Shown here piece after piece: positions 12,321 to 23,018 of a stretch of 64,000 nt of DNA. The notes under the pieces were generated by a model. That model had not been told where the DNA came from. It made no database searches and saw only the letters and a list, made by a program, of their open reading frames with translations. A program made the position numbers and the translations under genes. The stretch comes from Panax quinquefolius (lineage: Eukaryota > Streptophyta > Magnoliopsida > Apiales > Araliaceae), in contig CM035167.1 of assembly GCA_020205615.1 (NCBI GenBank), positions 30,021,130 through 30,085,129 on the forward strand. Direction: 5' to 3'. Position 1 is the first letter of the stretch. Each line of letters begins with the position of its first letter.

Positions 12321-13169
12321 TGACTTTCAAAATAGTTGAAGCCGATGCCTCGATATTGGATTGGTGGCATACTCGAACAAAAGTTAACTCCTTCTTCTAC
12401 AATGAACAAATTGTTCGTTTCCATTACAGCGCATGGAACCTACCACGGTTAAAATACGATACTATTAACAAAGAAATTTTGTCATTACTTTTATGTATTA
12501 AAAAATTTGAGAGAGATTTATTGAATCGAGAAATTTCTAGTTAGAATAGATTGCAAGTCGGAAAAATTTATTCTTGAAAAAGGCGTTGAAAATGTAAGCC
12601 TCTAAGCATTCATTAAGCTAGATGGCAAGCAATTCTAAGTATTTTTGATTTTGATATTGAATATATTAAAGGTAGTAACAACTTCGGTTCAGTTTTCTCA
12701 CTCGTGAGTTTATTAACTTACGAAGTACTATTGCGTGCAACATGAGTGTACGAGGAGGTTCATCTTCTCACCGTGGTCATGGCCATTCTGTAGGTCGATT
12801 AATCGATCAAAAAGGCTGTTGTTCCTCATCCGATTACCAAACCCATAATAAATTCCGGTGCTTGATACGGTTCCCAAGCCCTACTCTCTCGATTCTTGCT
12901 AGTCATTGAAACCATTTGATATTTTTCTAGTCAAACCAAGTCTACCTCATCACAATCCGGTCACCCAGTTTGGACTATCGTCAAATTTTTTATCGACACT
13001 TATTCCATATTGAGTTACTGATGAAACCCAAGAATGACCCGATTGATTAGGCGCCCGATATCTTCTCTTTGGATGACATTTTCTTCCATTAGCTCCTTAT
13101 AAATCACTTTGTATTATAGGGACATCCTTATTAAAGCAGTCGACCTTTATTAAACATATTTATGCCTAA
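12321..13169 (+). pseudogene. EPRV unit 2: RNase H and start of C-terminal region (3'-truncated)
   Basis: The open stretch 12320-12544 covers most of RNase H, including the NEQIVRFHYSAWN segment. After 12700 the sequence follows the C-terminal region of unit 1 up to about 13166 and then changes abruptly to an unrelated LTR-like sequence. Truncation by the neighbouring element is the simplest reading. Confidence 0.7.
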
Positions 13170-13803
13170 ACAAAATCTCTTTCTTTTATTTATAAACATT
13201 TGAGGGCGGGATTACATTAATTCCTAGACAAAATGTTTAAGAGGGAAGATCGAGTATTAAGGACTTCGTCTTCATCTTCTAACTAAGAAGATCGAAATTT
13301 GAAAGCTTCGTCTTGACTAACTCTAGAGAGAAGAGAGGACCTCGGAAAGTTCTCTCTAGAGAGAGAAGCTACGAGGCTTTATTGAATTAAGCTCAAACAA
13401 CTCTATACACTTGAGTTGTTTAAATAGAAAATTGAAAAATAAATTACTATTGATTCATGCAGGAATCACTATTACATTAACTGAAGTAAAAGTAATTTAC
13501 TTAAGTAAAAGTAAAACGTAAGAAACATTTTACATTTACTTTTACATTGGTAAATGTTAAAAACATTTAACTAAGTTAAAAACATTTAACTTAAGTAAAA
13601 GCAAAAGTTATTCTTTTACTTTTACTTTTACATTTACTAAAGTAAAAGACTTTTAGCTACGGAAAACTAAAAATTTGAGATGATGGATGGGCCATCACAT
13701 GCGTGACTTGAAGATGCCTCTGGCGTCTTCTTCGTTGGTTAGTCGAATCTCCTGTGGATGCCGGGAAGGTCTTTGTTGATCATCTTCTCGGATGAGTCAC
13801 CAT
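13170..13803 (-). repeat. Left (3') LTR of the short element
   Basis: It matches 14755-15388 over its length and ends CCCCA at 13803. The left end is cut at the EPRV junction, so the U5 end is missing. It contains many repeats built from AAGTAAAAG and TTTACTTTTAC, and a short palindrome-like block around GAAGATGCCTCTGGCGTCTTC at 13710-13730. Confidence 0.7.
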
Positions 13804-14338
13804 CCCCATACATTTCCACCATAAAATTTTTATCAGAGAAATAACCCTTTCACCCCCAAAATTTGTTTACAAAAGAAGGAGGAGAAAAATTTTCACCAAA
13901 AATTGGTAGGATCTTCAAAATTTCTTTAATTTTTGTACAAATTTTTGTTTAAAACAAATCGGAATGAAATCTGAAACAAAGGATCACTCGATTGGTCACG
14001 ATCTATCGATGAAATCGATCTAAATAGAAACATATTTGTTAGTTTATTTAAACAAAAATTCTTTCTCTTGAAGGTCCACTTAGACTCGAACCTTATTTGC
14101 CTTGATCACATACAGTAGATCTAAAGATTCCCTTTAGCCTTAATTTGCTCCCAATTGAGACTTACAAGCGGCATTATTAGGGACTTAAAGGCGGTCTTGG
14201 GTGGATTCATGGCGGCGAAGGTCGGAAGGCAATTAAAAGCGGAGCAAGAAAAATATAAGTTTGAAAAACCATTTAAGTAAACAAATCAAAGCTGTTTTAA
14301 TCGAAACCATAGAATTGCATCAAGAACCAGTAAGTGTG
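13804..14338 (-). other. Internal region of the short LTR element
   Basis: This stretch has no open reading frame of note on either strand and no similarity I recognise to gag or pol. On the minus strand it runs from the primer site to a purine-rich ATGGTGGAAATGTA just before the left LTR, a possible polypurine tract. Confidence 0.5.
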
Positions 14339-14350
14339 GCTTTGATACCA
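14339..14350 (-). other. Primer binding site, tRNA-Met type
   Basis: The minus strand reads TGGTATCAAAGC, one base from the standard plant tRNA-iMet site TGGTATCAGAGC. It lies five bases inside a CTCA that would end the LTR. This fixes the orientation of the short element. Confidence 0.7.
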
Positions 14351-14355
14351 TATAA

Positions 14356-14676
14356 TGAGGATAAGTTTTTAAAGAAAAACTTTAACGAGAAGAAAGAAAA
14401 GATTAAGAAGATGGATGGGTGAATCGGTAAAGTAATCTCTTTCTTTTATTTATAAACATTTGAGGAAGGGATTACATTAATTCCTAGACAAAATGTTTAA
14501 GAGGGAAGATCGAAGTATTAAGGACTTCGTCTTCATCTTCTAGCTAAGAAGATCGAAGCTGAAAGCTTCGTTTCCGGCTAACTCTAGAGAGAAGGGAGAG
14601 AGGACCTCGGAAGAGTTCTCTAGAGAGAGAAGCTCTGAGGCTTTATTGAATTAAGCTTAAACAACTCTCCATATAA
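14356..14676 (-). repeat. Partial tandem duplication of the right LTR
   Basis: About 320 bp (the U5, R and promoter end) is repeated in direct orientation immediately next to the full right LTR. GGATAAGTTTTTAAAG at 14357 recurs as GGATAAGTTTTTAAAAG near 14684. Each copy is preceded by CCATATAA. The outer copy carries a TATAAATA box on the minus strand (14447-14454). Confidence 0.7.
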
Positions 14677-15390
14677 CAGCGGGATAAGTTTTTAAAAGAA
14701 AAACTTTAACAGAAGAAAGAAAAGATTAAGAAGATGACCGGTGAATCGGTAAAGTAATCTCTTTCTTTTATTTTTAAACATTTGAGGAAGGGATTACATT
14801 AATTCCTAGACAAAATGTTTAAGAGGGAAGATCGAAGTATTAAGGACTTCGTCTTCATCTTCTAACTAAGAAGATCGAAATTTGAAAGCTTCGTCTCCGA
14901 CTAACTCTAGAGAGAAGAGGAGAGGACCTCGGAAGAGTTCTCTGAGAGAAGCTACGAGGCTTTCTTGAATTAAGCCTAAACAACTCTAAACACTTGAGTT
15001 GTTTAAATGGAAAATTGAAAAAGTAAATTACTATTGATTTCACAGGAATTACTATTACATTAATTGAAGTAAAAGTAATTTACTTAAGTAAAAAAGTAAA
15101 GCGTAAGAAACATTTTACATTTACTTTTACATTGGTAAATGTTAAAAACATTTTACTAAGTTAAAAACATTTAACTTAAGTAAAAGCAAAATTTATTCTT
15201 TTACTTTTACTTTTATATTTACTAAAGTAAAAGACTTTTGCTTTACTGAAAAAAAAGTGAGATGATGGATGGGCCATCTCACATGCGTGACTTAAAGATG
15301 CCTCTGGCGTCTTCTTCGTTATTTGTGGTCAAGTCTCTTGTGGATGCGAGGAAGGTCTTTGTTGATCGTCTTCTCGGATGAGTCACCAAC
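14677..15390 (-). repeat. Right (5') LTR of the short element
   Basis: It is about 710 bp and matches 13170-13803. It ends GTCACCAACC next to the Athila LTR. The minus-strand start is blurred because CCCATGAA is shared with the first bases of the Athila LTR. Confidence 0.65.
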
Positions 15391-16626
15391 CCCATGAATC
15401 GGATATACTTGAGCTTTAATTTATGTATTCTTTAGCCATTTAGAAGCATTTTTCTAGTGTTTAGTTGTATTTTGCTTGATTAAATTTGTAGGGGCAATAT
15501 GGGATTTTTAGCGAATAATGGCATAATGGTAATTATATTCAAGACCGATTGCTGGGCGCTCTAGCTAGTTCATTCCCCGATCGGTATTTGGTAGTGATAT
15601 CTGTTGTTGGAGCGAGCAGCGTTGACGAGGTTTGGTATTTGTCTGATTGGAGGTTATTTGAGAAGTTGATTTGGACTAGGATTGTGGTGCAATGTGAAGA
15701 GTATATAAAGTTTATTTTGCTAAATTAGAGACTATCTACCACAATTGAAGACCAAACAAGGGATTACTTGAAGATTGAAGGATTGGCTCTAGAGTTTTTC
15801 TTCTTCTCCTATTTTTCAATTTGTGTAATTCCTTAAGAATGTTTTGCAAAAGATTGTTGGTTTTAATTTCCGTTATGAACTAATTCTTTAATTAAGATTC
15901 TAATTGAACCTTTTATGTCTATAAATTAGTTATTAAATTTATTCAAATTATTTATGTTAAAGTGAATTGTTTATCTTGTCTTGTGCGTATTGATTAATTA
16001 TTTGGCCAATAATTACCTTGTTACTCTAGAGGGATTTGAAAGAGGAGATCTAGGGTTAGAACTGGGCATGATAACTTGTATTCTTAATTATTTGCATGAT
16101 GAATAATTAGGGTTGTGAATGGAATGAAAAATCTCATTCCTTTGCATGTAACACGTTGGAAATTGGAATTTAATGCGTTTAATTTAATTGTTTTGCATAG
16201 GAATATACCAAGATTAATTGGATTAAATAGAAGTTAATTGATCACTTGAGAAAGAGCTTTTGACACTTAGAATTTCTGTTAACAATTCAGTAGGCATAAT
16301 AATTGGGATAATTGGATAATTGATTTATAGTTCATAATTGGTGATATTGGAGTCTTAATCTTTATTTACCTGAATTCATTCGTTAAAATCTTAGTTTTAT
16401 TTATTTGATTTATTTTAGAATAATCTCTTTTAATTGTTTAATTTTGTCTTATTATTTTGAAAAATCACACTTTATGGTTGTTTAAATAAAATTAGATTGA
16501 TATAGTGCTAGTAGTTGGAATTTATTGATTAGAATTCTCTGTGGGATTGACACTCTATCTTATCACTTTATTACTTGTTGACGGTGTACACTTGCACAAA
16601 TTCATTGATTGTGAAATCAACCAACA
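15391..16626 (+). repeat. Athila 5' LTR (first ~16 bp missing)
   Basis: It pairs with 58277-59517. It carries a TATATAAA box at 15712-15719 and ends CCAACA directly before the PBS. Most differences between the two LTRs cluster at 15540-15640. There the 3' LTR has GCGCC palindromes and CAG/CTG words that are altered here. Confidence 0.9.
15712..15719 (+). promoter_or_regulatory. TATA box of the Athila 5' LTR
   Basis: TATATAAA occurs at the same position in both LTRs (58593-58600 in the other). This fits the U3/R promoter. Confidence 0.5.
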
Positions 16627-16632
16627 AGTTTT

Positions 16633-16650
16633 TGGCGCCGCTGCCGGGAA
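16633..16650 (+). other. Athila primer binding site (tRNA-Asp type)
   Basis: TGGCGCCGCTGCCGGGAA lies seven bases after the LTR end. It is the familiar TTTTTGGCGCCGTTGCCGGGGA of Athila elements with small differences. Confidence 0.9.
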
Positions 16651-16753
16651 ATTCTTTATTAATATTAATTCCATATTAGTTATAATCAATTCGGTCTTAA
16701 TTTAAACGTTATTTATTTTTCTTCTTGTATTTGCAGGAATTATTTGCGAGTGT

Positions 16754-18071
16754 ATGCACACTAGATCAAGTGATAAAAAGGAACTTTTTCCTTACACAGA
16801 CGATATCGAAAGGAAGTTCCAGAAATTGCAGTTGACTAATGCAGTGTCACCTGAGGACGAAAACCTGGCAGAACAAGAAATACCAGTGAACATGGCAGGG
16901 GAAGAACAAAAATCACTTATGGATTATGCCATGCCGAATGTCACAGATATACAGTCGAGTATTAGGAGGCCGACAATCAATGCAAACCATTTCGAGATAA
17001 AATTGGGAACAATTCAGATGCTTCAAAATACATGCCAGTTTGGGGGTAGTTCGATAGATGATCATAATGAGCACATCTTGAGTTTCTTGGAAGTTTGTGA
17101 CACCTTCAAGTTCAATAATATATCGAAAGATGCTATAAGGTTGAGGATGTTTCCGTTTACGTTGGAAGATAAAGCTCGGAGTTGGTTACATTCTTTGCCT
17201 CCTGGTTCAATCACAGCTTGGGACGATTTATCTCAAAAATTTCTAGCTAAGTTTTTCCCACCAGCGAAGTCGGAAAACTACGAAACGATATTCACACCTT
17301 CGCACAGTTCAACTCAGAAACTTTATATGAGGCGTGGGAATGATTCAAGGACATGCTTCGTAAATGCCCACATCACGGAATTCCCTGATGGATACGAGTT
17401 GGGATATTTTGTGATGGATTACCTGCACGCCCACAAGAGCCGATATTGATCAACGATCGGTGGAGTAATCATGTCTAAGAAGTTTGTGAGGCTTATCAAT
17501 TGCTAGAAAGCGATGGCCAACAACAACTATCGATTGGCCCATAACTAGATCTAAGCCTTCGAAAACACCAGGAATGTTTGAAGTGGATCTAATGACAGCA
17601 TTGGTAGCACAGTTGTCCACAATAGCAAAGAAAATGGAAACATGGAGTCCACCATCCACGCAACAAGTAGCAATGGTTTGTGAGTTATGTGTTGGGAGTC
17701 ATGCTACAGATCAATGTGCCATCAATTCTGAATCAGCTCAGTTCGTAGGGAGCTATAATCGATCAACCCAACCGTATCCGACTCAAAACGCATATAATCC
17801 AGGTTGGAGAAATCAACCAGGATTTTCATGGAGTAATAATCAAGGCCAGGCACCTAGACCACAAAACCCACCCGAATTTAAAAATCAGACTCAACAACAG
17901 TCAGAGAGGAAAACAAGTTGGGAAGAAGCTTTGGAAAAATTCATTTCAGCTACACAAAAGGATCGGGGAACAAGAAAAGTTATTGAAGCAAGTAGATATG
18001 AATATGAACAGCCAAGGTGCTTCGATAAAGAATCTAGAAAATCAAATGGGACAGATGGCACATACCTTTGA
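16754..18071 (+). pseudogene. Athila gag (frameshifted as written)
   Basis: The start at 16754 is the first ATG after the PBS and gives an MHTRSS opening. Frame 16754-17290 is open and includes the capsid block RSWLHSLPPGSITAWDDLSQKFLAKFFP. A shift near 17285 moves the frame, and 17290-17570 is broken. Frame 17574-18071 resumes with the zinc knuckle CELCVGSHATDQC, then a QF-, N- and W-rich stretch (YNPGWRNQPGFSW). The protein would form the virus-like particle. The open halves contain normal numbers of CAG/CTG words and the broken middle has almost none, so the shift is suspect. Confidence 0.85.
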
Positions 18072-18933
18072 ATAAGCCCGACACATGGAACACCCCTAGT
18101 GATCTGAGAGATAAATCAAAGGAGGAGATGAGCATTGCAAAGTACAGTAACTTTTACGTAGTGGAAAGGATTTGCAAAGTCGATTAAGGATAAGGAAAAG
18201 AAGGAAAAGCGCAACGGGTGAAACGAGAAGAAGTTGTGGAAACGAGAAAACATAAAGATGAGACCTTATAGCGAAAGCAGCACGAGCAAATTATCACAAT
18301 GCCTCTCATACAAGTATCCATGAGAGGTTTGAAATCCAAGTTAGATAAGCAATTTTCAAGATTTTTAGATATTTTCAAAAAGCGCATATCAACATCCCAT
18401 TTTCGAAGCTTTAGAACAAATCCGAGCTACACGCCAAGTTCATGAAGGGCGTGTTGTCGAAGAAAAGGAAATTGGGTGATTTTGAAACGATGATATTAAC
18501 TAGAAGAATCTGGTATAATTATCCGAACAAGTTACCTCCAAAGTTAAAAGACCGGTAGTTTTACTATTCCATGCGACATTAGTAACTTGTTTTTGGGAGA
18601 GGCGTTTGTGTGATTTGGGGCCAATATAAATTTGATGCCATTATCCGTCTGATCGGTTTGGACTTAAGGCACCAAAGCAAACAAATATTAGTTTCTTTGT
18701 TGGCGGATCGATCGATTACATATCCACGGTATTGTTGAAGGCGTATTAGTAAAGGTGGATAAATTCATCTTTCTGATGATTTTGTTATCTTGGATTATGA
18801 AGCAGATAAGGAAATTCCCATCATTCTCGGGCGACCATTTTTATGACAAGGGGAGAACATTGATTGACGTGCAAAAGGTGAATTGATGATGCGAGTTGAA
18901 GATCAATAGGTCACCTTTAATGTATTTAAGTCG
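18072..18933 (+). pseudogene. Athila protease region
   Basis: Across frames the usual pre-protease helix is visible (RFLDIFKK-like, 18360-18395), with a CDLGASINLMP-like active-site block (about 18610-18650). An LADRSI-like strand lies near 18700-18720, an ILGRPF-like strand near 18820-18840, and the RVEDQ end near 18895. No long frame is open. This is one of the CAG/CTG-poor stretches. Confidence 0.7.
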
Positions 18934-20322
18934 ATGTCTTATCCGAAAGAAAAAGGTGAGTGTTTGCGGGTGGATATAATGGATGCATTAGTTAATCACA
19001 AGTTCTATGGAAATTACTCAAAGGACCCGATAGAATCCATTTTGTTCGGGATAGACGAAATTGGTATTGAAGATGACATTGAGTATGTCAAATGGCTAGA
19101 TACACCATCTTTCATCCGGAAAAATAATCAACCATTCGACACCCTTGAAAGGCCCGAAACGGAAGGTAAAAAGTTCAAAACCTCAATAGAAGAGCCACCG
19201 GTGTTGGAATTAAAACCGCTACCATCTCATCTGCAGTATGCTTATTTGGGGAAAGATTCTACCCTACCAGTCATTGTTTTAATAGAGTTAACGGACACGC
19301 AAAAAGAGAAACTGCTAAGGGTATTGCGAGAGTTCAAAACAGCAATCAGATGGACCATAGAGGATATTCGAGGAATTAGTCCGTCATTCTGTATGCATAA
19401 AATTTTATTGGAAGAGGGGGCAAGACCAACCATTGAGCAACAAAGAAGGCTAAACCCCATTATAAAGGATGTGGTGAAAAAGGAGATCATAAAGTGGTTG
19501 GATGCCGACATTATTTATCCAATTTTGGATAGTTCATGGGTAAGTCTTGTACAGTGCGTACCAAAGAAAGGGGGTATGACGGTGGTGAAGAACGAAGCTA
19601 ATGAGCTCATCCCTACTAGAGCAGATTCACGGGATGGAGAGTATGTATGGATTTACAGCAAATTTGAATAAAGCCACACGAATTGATCACTTCCCGCTTT
19701 GTTCATTGATTAGATGTTGGATAGGTTGGTGGGACATCAATTCTATTGTCTGCTGGATGGATATTCCGGGTATAATCAAATTGTCATAGCCTCGAAAGAT
19801 CAAGAAAAAACCACATTCACATGCCCATATGGTACATTTGCATTCCGGCGTATGTCTTTTGGTTTATGTAATCTTAGATAACCTTTTAACGATGCATGAT
19901 GGCGATCTTCTCCGATATGGTTGAATAGAATTTGGAAGTATTTATGGATGATTTCTCCATGTTGGTGTGATTTCGATTCATGCTTAAAAATCTGGTTTTA
20001 GTGTTGAAACGATCGTTAAGACTAACCTAGTTCTTAACTTGGAAAAATATCACTTTATGGTGCAAGAGGGGATTATTTTGTGGTATAAGGTCTACGCATC
20101 GAGATTAGAGGTGGATAAAGCGAAGATTGAGACAATTGAGAAACTACCTCATCCATAAATCTATAAAGGAATTAGGAGCTTCTTGGGACATGCGCTTCTT
20201 ACGGACACTTCATTAAAGATTTTTCTAAAATTTTGAAACCCTTATGTTCCCTCTTGGAGAAAGATGTGCCTTTCAAGATGGATTAGTCATGCATCGACAC
20301 GTTTAAAGTATTAAAGAAGAAA
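18934..20322 (+). pseudogene. Athila reverse transcriptase
   Basis: Frame 18934-19671 is open for 245 codons, covering the linker and N-terminal RT (IKWLDADIIYPI, SWVSLVQCVPKKGGMTV). The frame then shifts within the conserved RI DLNKATRKDHFPLPF region. The palm is readable at 19740-19960, with the catalytic FMDD at 19941-19952, and the connection region continues to 20320. The break after 19671 coincides with falling CAG/CTG content. Confidence 0.85.
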
Positions 20323-20706
20323 TTGGTGTCAGCTCCAATTATAGTGGTGCCCGACTGGTCTTTACCGTTTGAATTAATGTGCGACATAAGTGATTACATA
20401 GTTGGAGCAGTTTTGGGTCAACATCGCGACAAAATGTTTCACACTATCTACTACTCCAGCAAGACGTTGACGGATGCTCATTTGAACTACACGACCACCG
20501 AAAAAGAATTATTTGCGGTTGTGTTTGCCTTCGACAAGTTCAGAGTATATCTCATAGGGACCAAGGTAATTGTCTACACTAATCATTATGCGATTAAGTA
20601 CTTGATTGAGAAGAAGGATGCCAAACCGCGGTTAATACGATGGGTACTTTTTCTTCAAGAATTTGATTTGGAGATCCGAGATAGGAAAGGTACCAAGAAT
20701 AGGTAG
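20323..20706 (+). pseudogene. Athila RNase H (open segment of pol)
   Basis: The frame is open for 127 codons. It starts at the end of RT ([10 protein letters not shown]) and contains the RNase H start with DISDY where DASDY is usual, the [16 protein letters not shown] helix, and [10 protein letters not shown] where the family has TDHxA. The changes at two acidic positions (D to N at the last) would impair catalysis if real. It belongs to the same polyprotein as the RT before it. Confidence 0.85.
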
Positions 20707-21026
20707 CGGATCATCTTTTGCGATTAGAAAATGCGGAGGTTCAGTAAAAAGACAACGTTATGATTAATAAAAGATTTCCAAATGAACAACTTGGTTTACT
20801 TGGTTACGTGAATTACTTGGTTAGTAAGGTAATACCCTAGATTTGAATTAGCATCAACGAAAGAAGTTCCTCCACGATGTTAAGCAATATTATTGGGGAC
20901 GAACCATTTACATTTTAAAGCTTGGCGGATTAAATGATTAGGCGATGTGTGCCACATGAAGAGATGGATAACATATTGGGTCATTGCCACTCATCGGATT
21001 CACGGAGGTCATTCTGGATTTTTAGA
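20707..21026 (+). pseudogene. Athila integrase N-terminal part, cut by the Tat insertion
   Basis: The pre-integrase and zinc-binding region is readable in pieces: DVKxYYWD-like near 20880-20900, IIRRCVPHEEM at 20935-20965, HCHSS near 20980. The sequence then runs into GGHSG and stops being Athila at about 21018-21026, where the Tat LTR starts. The downstream half resumes at 53772. Confidence 0.75.
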
Positions 21027-21849
21027 TGTCCCTTTCAGTTACTTGTTCTTTGGTGTTCTCATTTTAGGTGAGATTTGTTTGAAAAAACAAGTGAAAAAAA
21101 GGTCAAAGCATGTATAATGTCGACGATGGATTTATTAAGAGTCGTGAGTTGGTTTTTAAATGGTTGTACCAACCACAATGAGAAAAGGTTTGCACATTGA
21201 CCCGGTGATGTGACATTGCTAAATGGTCGGTGAAGCAAAAGATTCATTAGGGTCAGGGGACTTGGTTATCTTGGAGGGAAGGTGTTAGGCACCCAGAGCA
21301 TCCGTGTTACCACGGTGGTAGCCTCTTTTCAAAAAACTATTATCTGAATGTGTGTGTGTGTGGGTTGATGTCTTTGTTATTTGGAAGTAGTGTGAGGCCT
21401 CATTCGCACCTATATACCTGAGGTTTGAATTTATGTAAAAATTCAATTTTTAGCGAATATATAGCAATGATGTTTTATAAAAAAGGTTTTCAAACCACGA
21501 TGCTCAATAGTAATTGAGACCTTTTACACTCCCATTTTATTAAGTGTTACGGCTTGATTGATTTTATTTCTGAGATCTGAGGCATAAAATACGAAAATAA
21601 TGTACAAAATAATGCCGACTTCCTCATGGGTATATGGAAACCATCGAGGAAATTGAGACACCAGCAGAATAATTTACAAAAGTTGCTTACAATTTGAAAA
21701 TGTCCATCACGGAACCGAATCTAGATCGATAAGGTTGAATCTGTGATCACATGATTCCTAAGCGCACTGAATACCACAATTTGTATGAAAGCGATAAGCG
21801 GTATATATATAAAAGCTGTAAATATATAATATATATATATATCTGAGAC

Positions 21850-22131
21850 ATGATCACCAACCACGAAGCACCTCCATGGGGATCGAAAAATGTAAATAAA
21901 GTTGTAAAAGCTATCAGCCACCACGGAGAAACTCAAGGCGGGACGAAAGCGTAAATAAAAAGGCTGTAAAAGCTATCAGCAGCGCCACGGAGGAACTCGA
22001 GGCGGGACAAAATGTAAAAAAAAAGATGTACAAAAGCGATCAAGCGCCACGAAGTAAACTCGAGGCGGGATGAAAGCGTAAAGAAAATATATATGTAAGC
22101 GATCAACCACCACGAAGTAAACTCGGTGGGG

Positions 22132-22135
<4 letters not shown>
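21850..22135 (-). repeat. Tandem hairpin units in Tat LTR copy B
   Basis: About five units of roughly 60 bp, each with an ACCACGAAG/GCCACGGAGG-type arm, a CTC loop side and a GGCGGG/GGTGGG-type arm. They are joined by AAATGTAAATAAAG and AAAGCTATCA linkers. They lie downstream of the minus-strand TATA box and hence within the transcribed leader. In this copy the arms are partly scrambled at CAG sites compared with 50164-50365. Confidence 0.75.
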
Positions 22136-22192
<57 letters not shown>

Positions 22193-22222
22193 CGGGCTCA
22201 TATAGCGAGTTATACAGCATAG

Positions 22223-22261
<39 letters not shown>

Positions 22262-22297
22262 GATGTAAAATCGAGGCTCATCGAGCGAGTTAGTCAG

Positions 22298-22351
<54 letters not shown>

Positions 22352-22408
22352 CGAATAAGCACTCGGATGTAAAATCGAGGCTCTCATCGAGCAAAGTCAG
22401 ACACACAG

Positions 22409-22484
<76 letters not shown>

Positions 22485-22538
22485 GCAAATAAGCGCTCGG
22501 GCCAAAGTCAGGCTCATCGAACAAAGTTAGACACACAG

Positions 22539-22592
<54 letters not shown>

Positions 22593-22650
22593 CAAATAAG
22601 CGCTCGGGCCAAAGTGCAGGCTCAATCGAGGCATAACTTCGATAATGTTA

Positions 22651-22694
<44 letters not shown>
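22136..22694 (-). repeat. (TA)n-separated tandem units in Tat LTR copy B
   Basis: Five (TA)n tracts of about 35-70 bp alternate with a 60-bp unit of the type GCGAATAAGC, GGATGTAAAATCGAGGCTCATCGA, ACACACAG. The matching array in the other LTR is at 50380-50786 and 52390-52540. TA tracts are unstable, so lengths here are only as good as the assembly. Confidence 0.8.
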
Positions 22695-22699
<5 letters not shown>

Positions 22700-23010
22700 A
22701 ATAAAACCACGGATGAGAAGTAAAAAGGCAAATCTTGTAACACGACTCTCAGCGTGAAGAAAGGGTGTGTGCGAGAGATGAAAGAAAGGCTTTAAAGTGT
22801 GTGAGAAGGCTTACAGTTTATTTGCCAAAGAAGACTTCTATATCTTTAAAGTGGGTAAACACTTGGCTTTTGTAGGTACAAAAGAAGCTATATATGAGCT
22901 CACAGGTGTTTAAAATGAGAAAGTAGTACTTTGTATGGGGTGAGTGCGAGCAAATTGGGCGGGGGCTTCCTCGTCGTTTTTCTCTTGCAAAATGGCCACC
23001 CCAAGCCCTC

Positions 23011-23018
23011 TATTTATA
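23011..23018 (-). promoter_or_regulatory. TATA box of Tat LTR copy B
   Basis: The minus strand reads TATAAATA within CCTCTATAAATAGAGGG. The same block occurs in the other LTR (52845-52852). It defines transcription towards lower coordinates, so the hairpin and TA arrays fall in the RNA leader. Confidence 0.6.

Larger units (their letters stand above)
3473..13169 (+). other. Endogenous pararetrovirus (Caulimoviridae) locus, 1.36 units head to tail
   Basis: Caulimovirid domains occur on the plus strand in the family's usual order, and the block from protease to RNase H is present twice. Position 3473 matches 10620 and position 6001 matches 13146, so the offset is constant at about 7.15 kb. The first unit enters in the middle of the protease region. 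The second starts at the movement protein and stops just after RNase H, where another element begins. The family assignment rests on a 30K movement protein, a coat protein followed by a zinc knuckle, a pepsin-like protease and a YIDD reverse transcriptase, with no integrase. Genus is uncertain; a petuvirus- or florendovirus-like affiliation is my guess. All frames are broken as written. Confidence 0.85.
13170..15390 (-). mobile_element. Short non-autonomous LTR element (TRIM/LARD-like)
   Basis: Two related repeats (13170-13803 and 14677-15388) flank about 550 bp of non-coding sequence. On the minus strand a primer site for tRNA-Met lies at the inner edge of the right repeat, and a TATAAATA box about 100 bp before it. 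No gag or pol is seen. It therefore looks like a small LTR element borrowing enzymes from others. The repeats are longer than in typical TRIMs. An alternative is a rearranged pararetrovirus intergenic region, since about 70 bp resemble 7173-7240 in reverse complement. Confidence 0.6.

Noticed and set aside
3473..13169. An infectious or expressed virus locus
   Set aside because: Every domain is split by frame breaks as written, one unit is truncated at both ends, and no clear promoter or primer site is present on the plus strand.
21850..22135. CRISPR-like array of 60-bp units
   Set aside because: The units are whole tandem repeats with no unique spacers, inside a plant LTR.
22136..22694. Long IYIYIY-type frames in (TA)n tracts, also at 43860, 45172, 50390, 50640 and 52390
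   Set aside because: These are translations of microsatellite DNA with no start context or domain.
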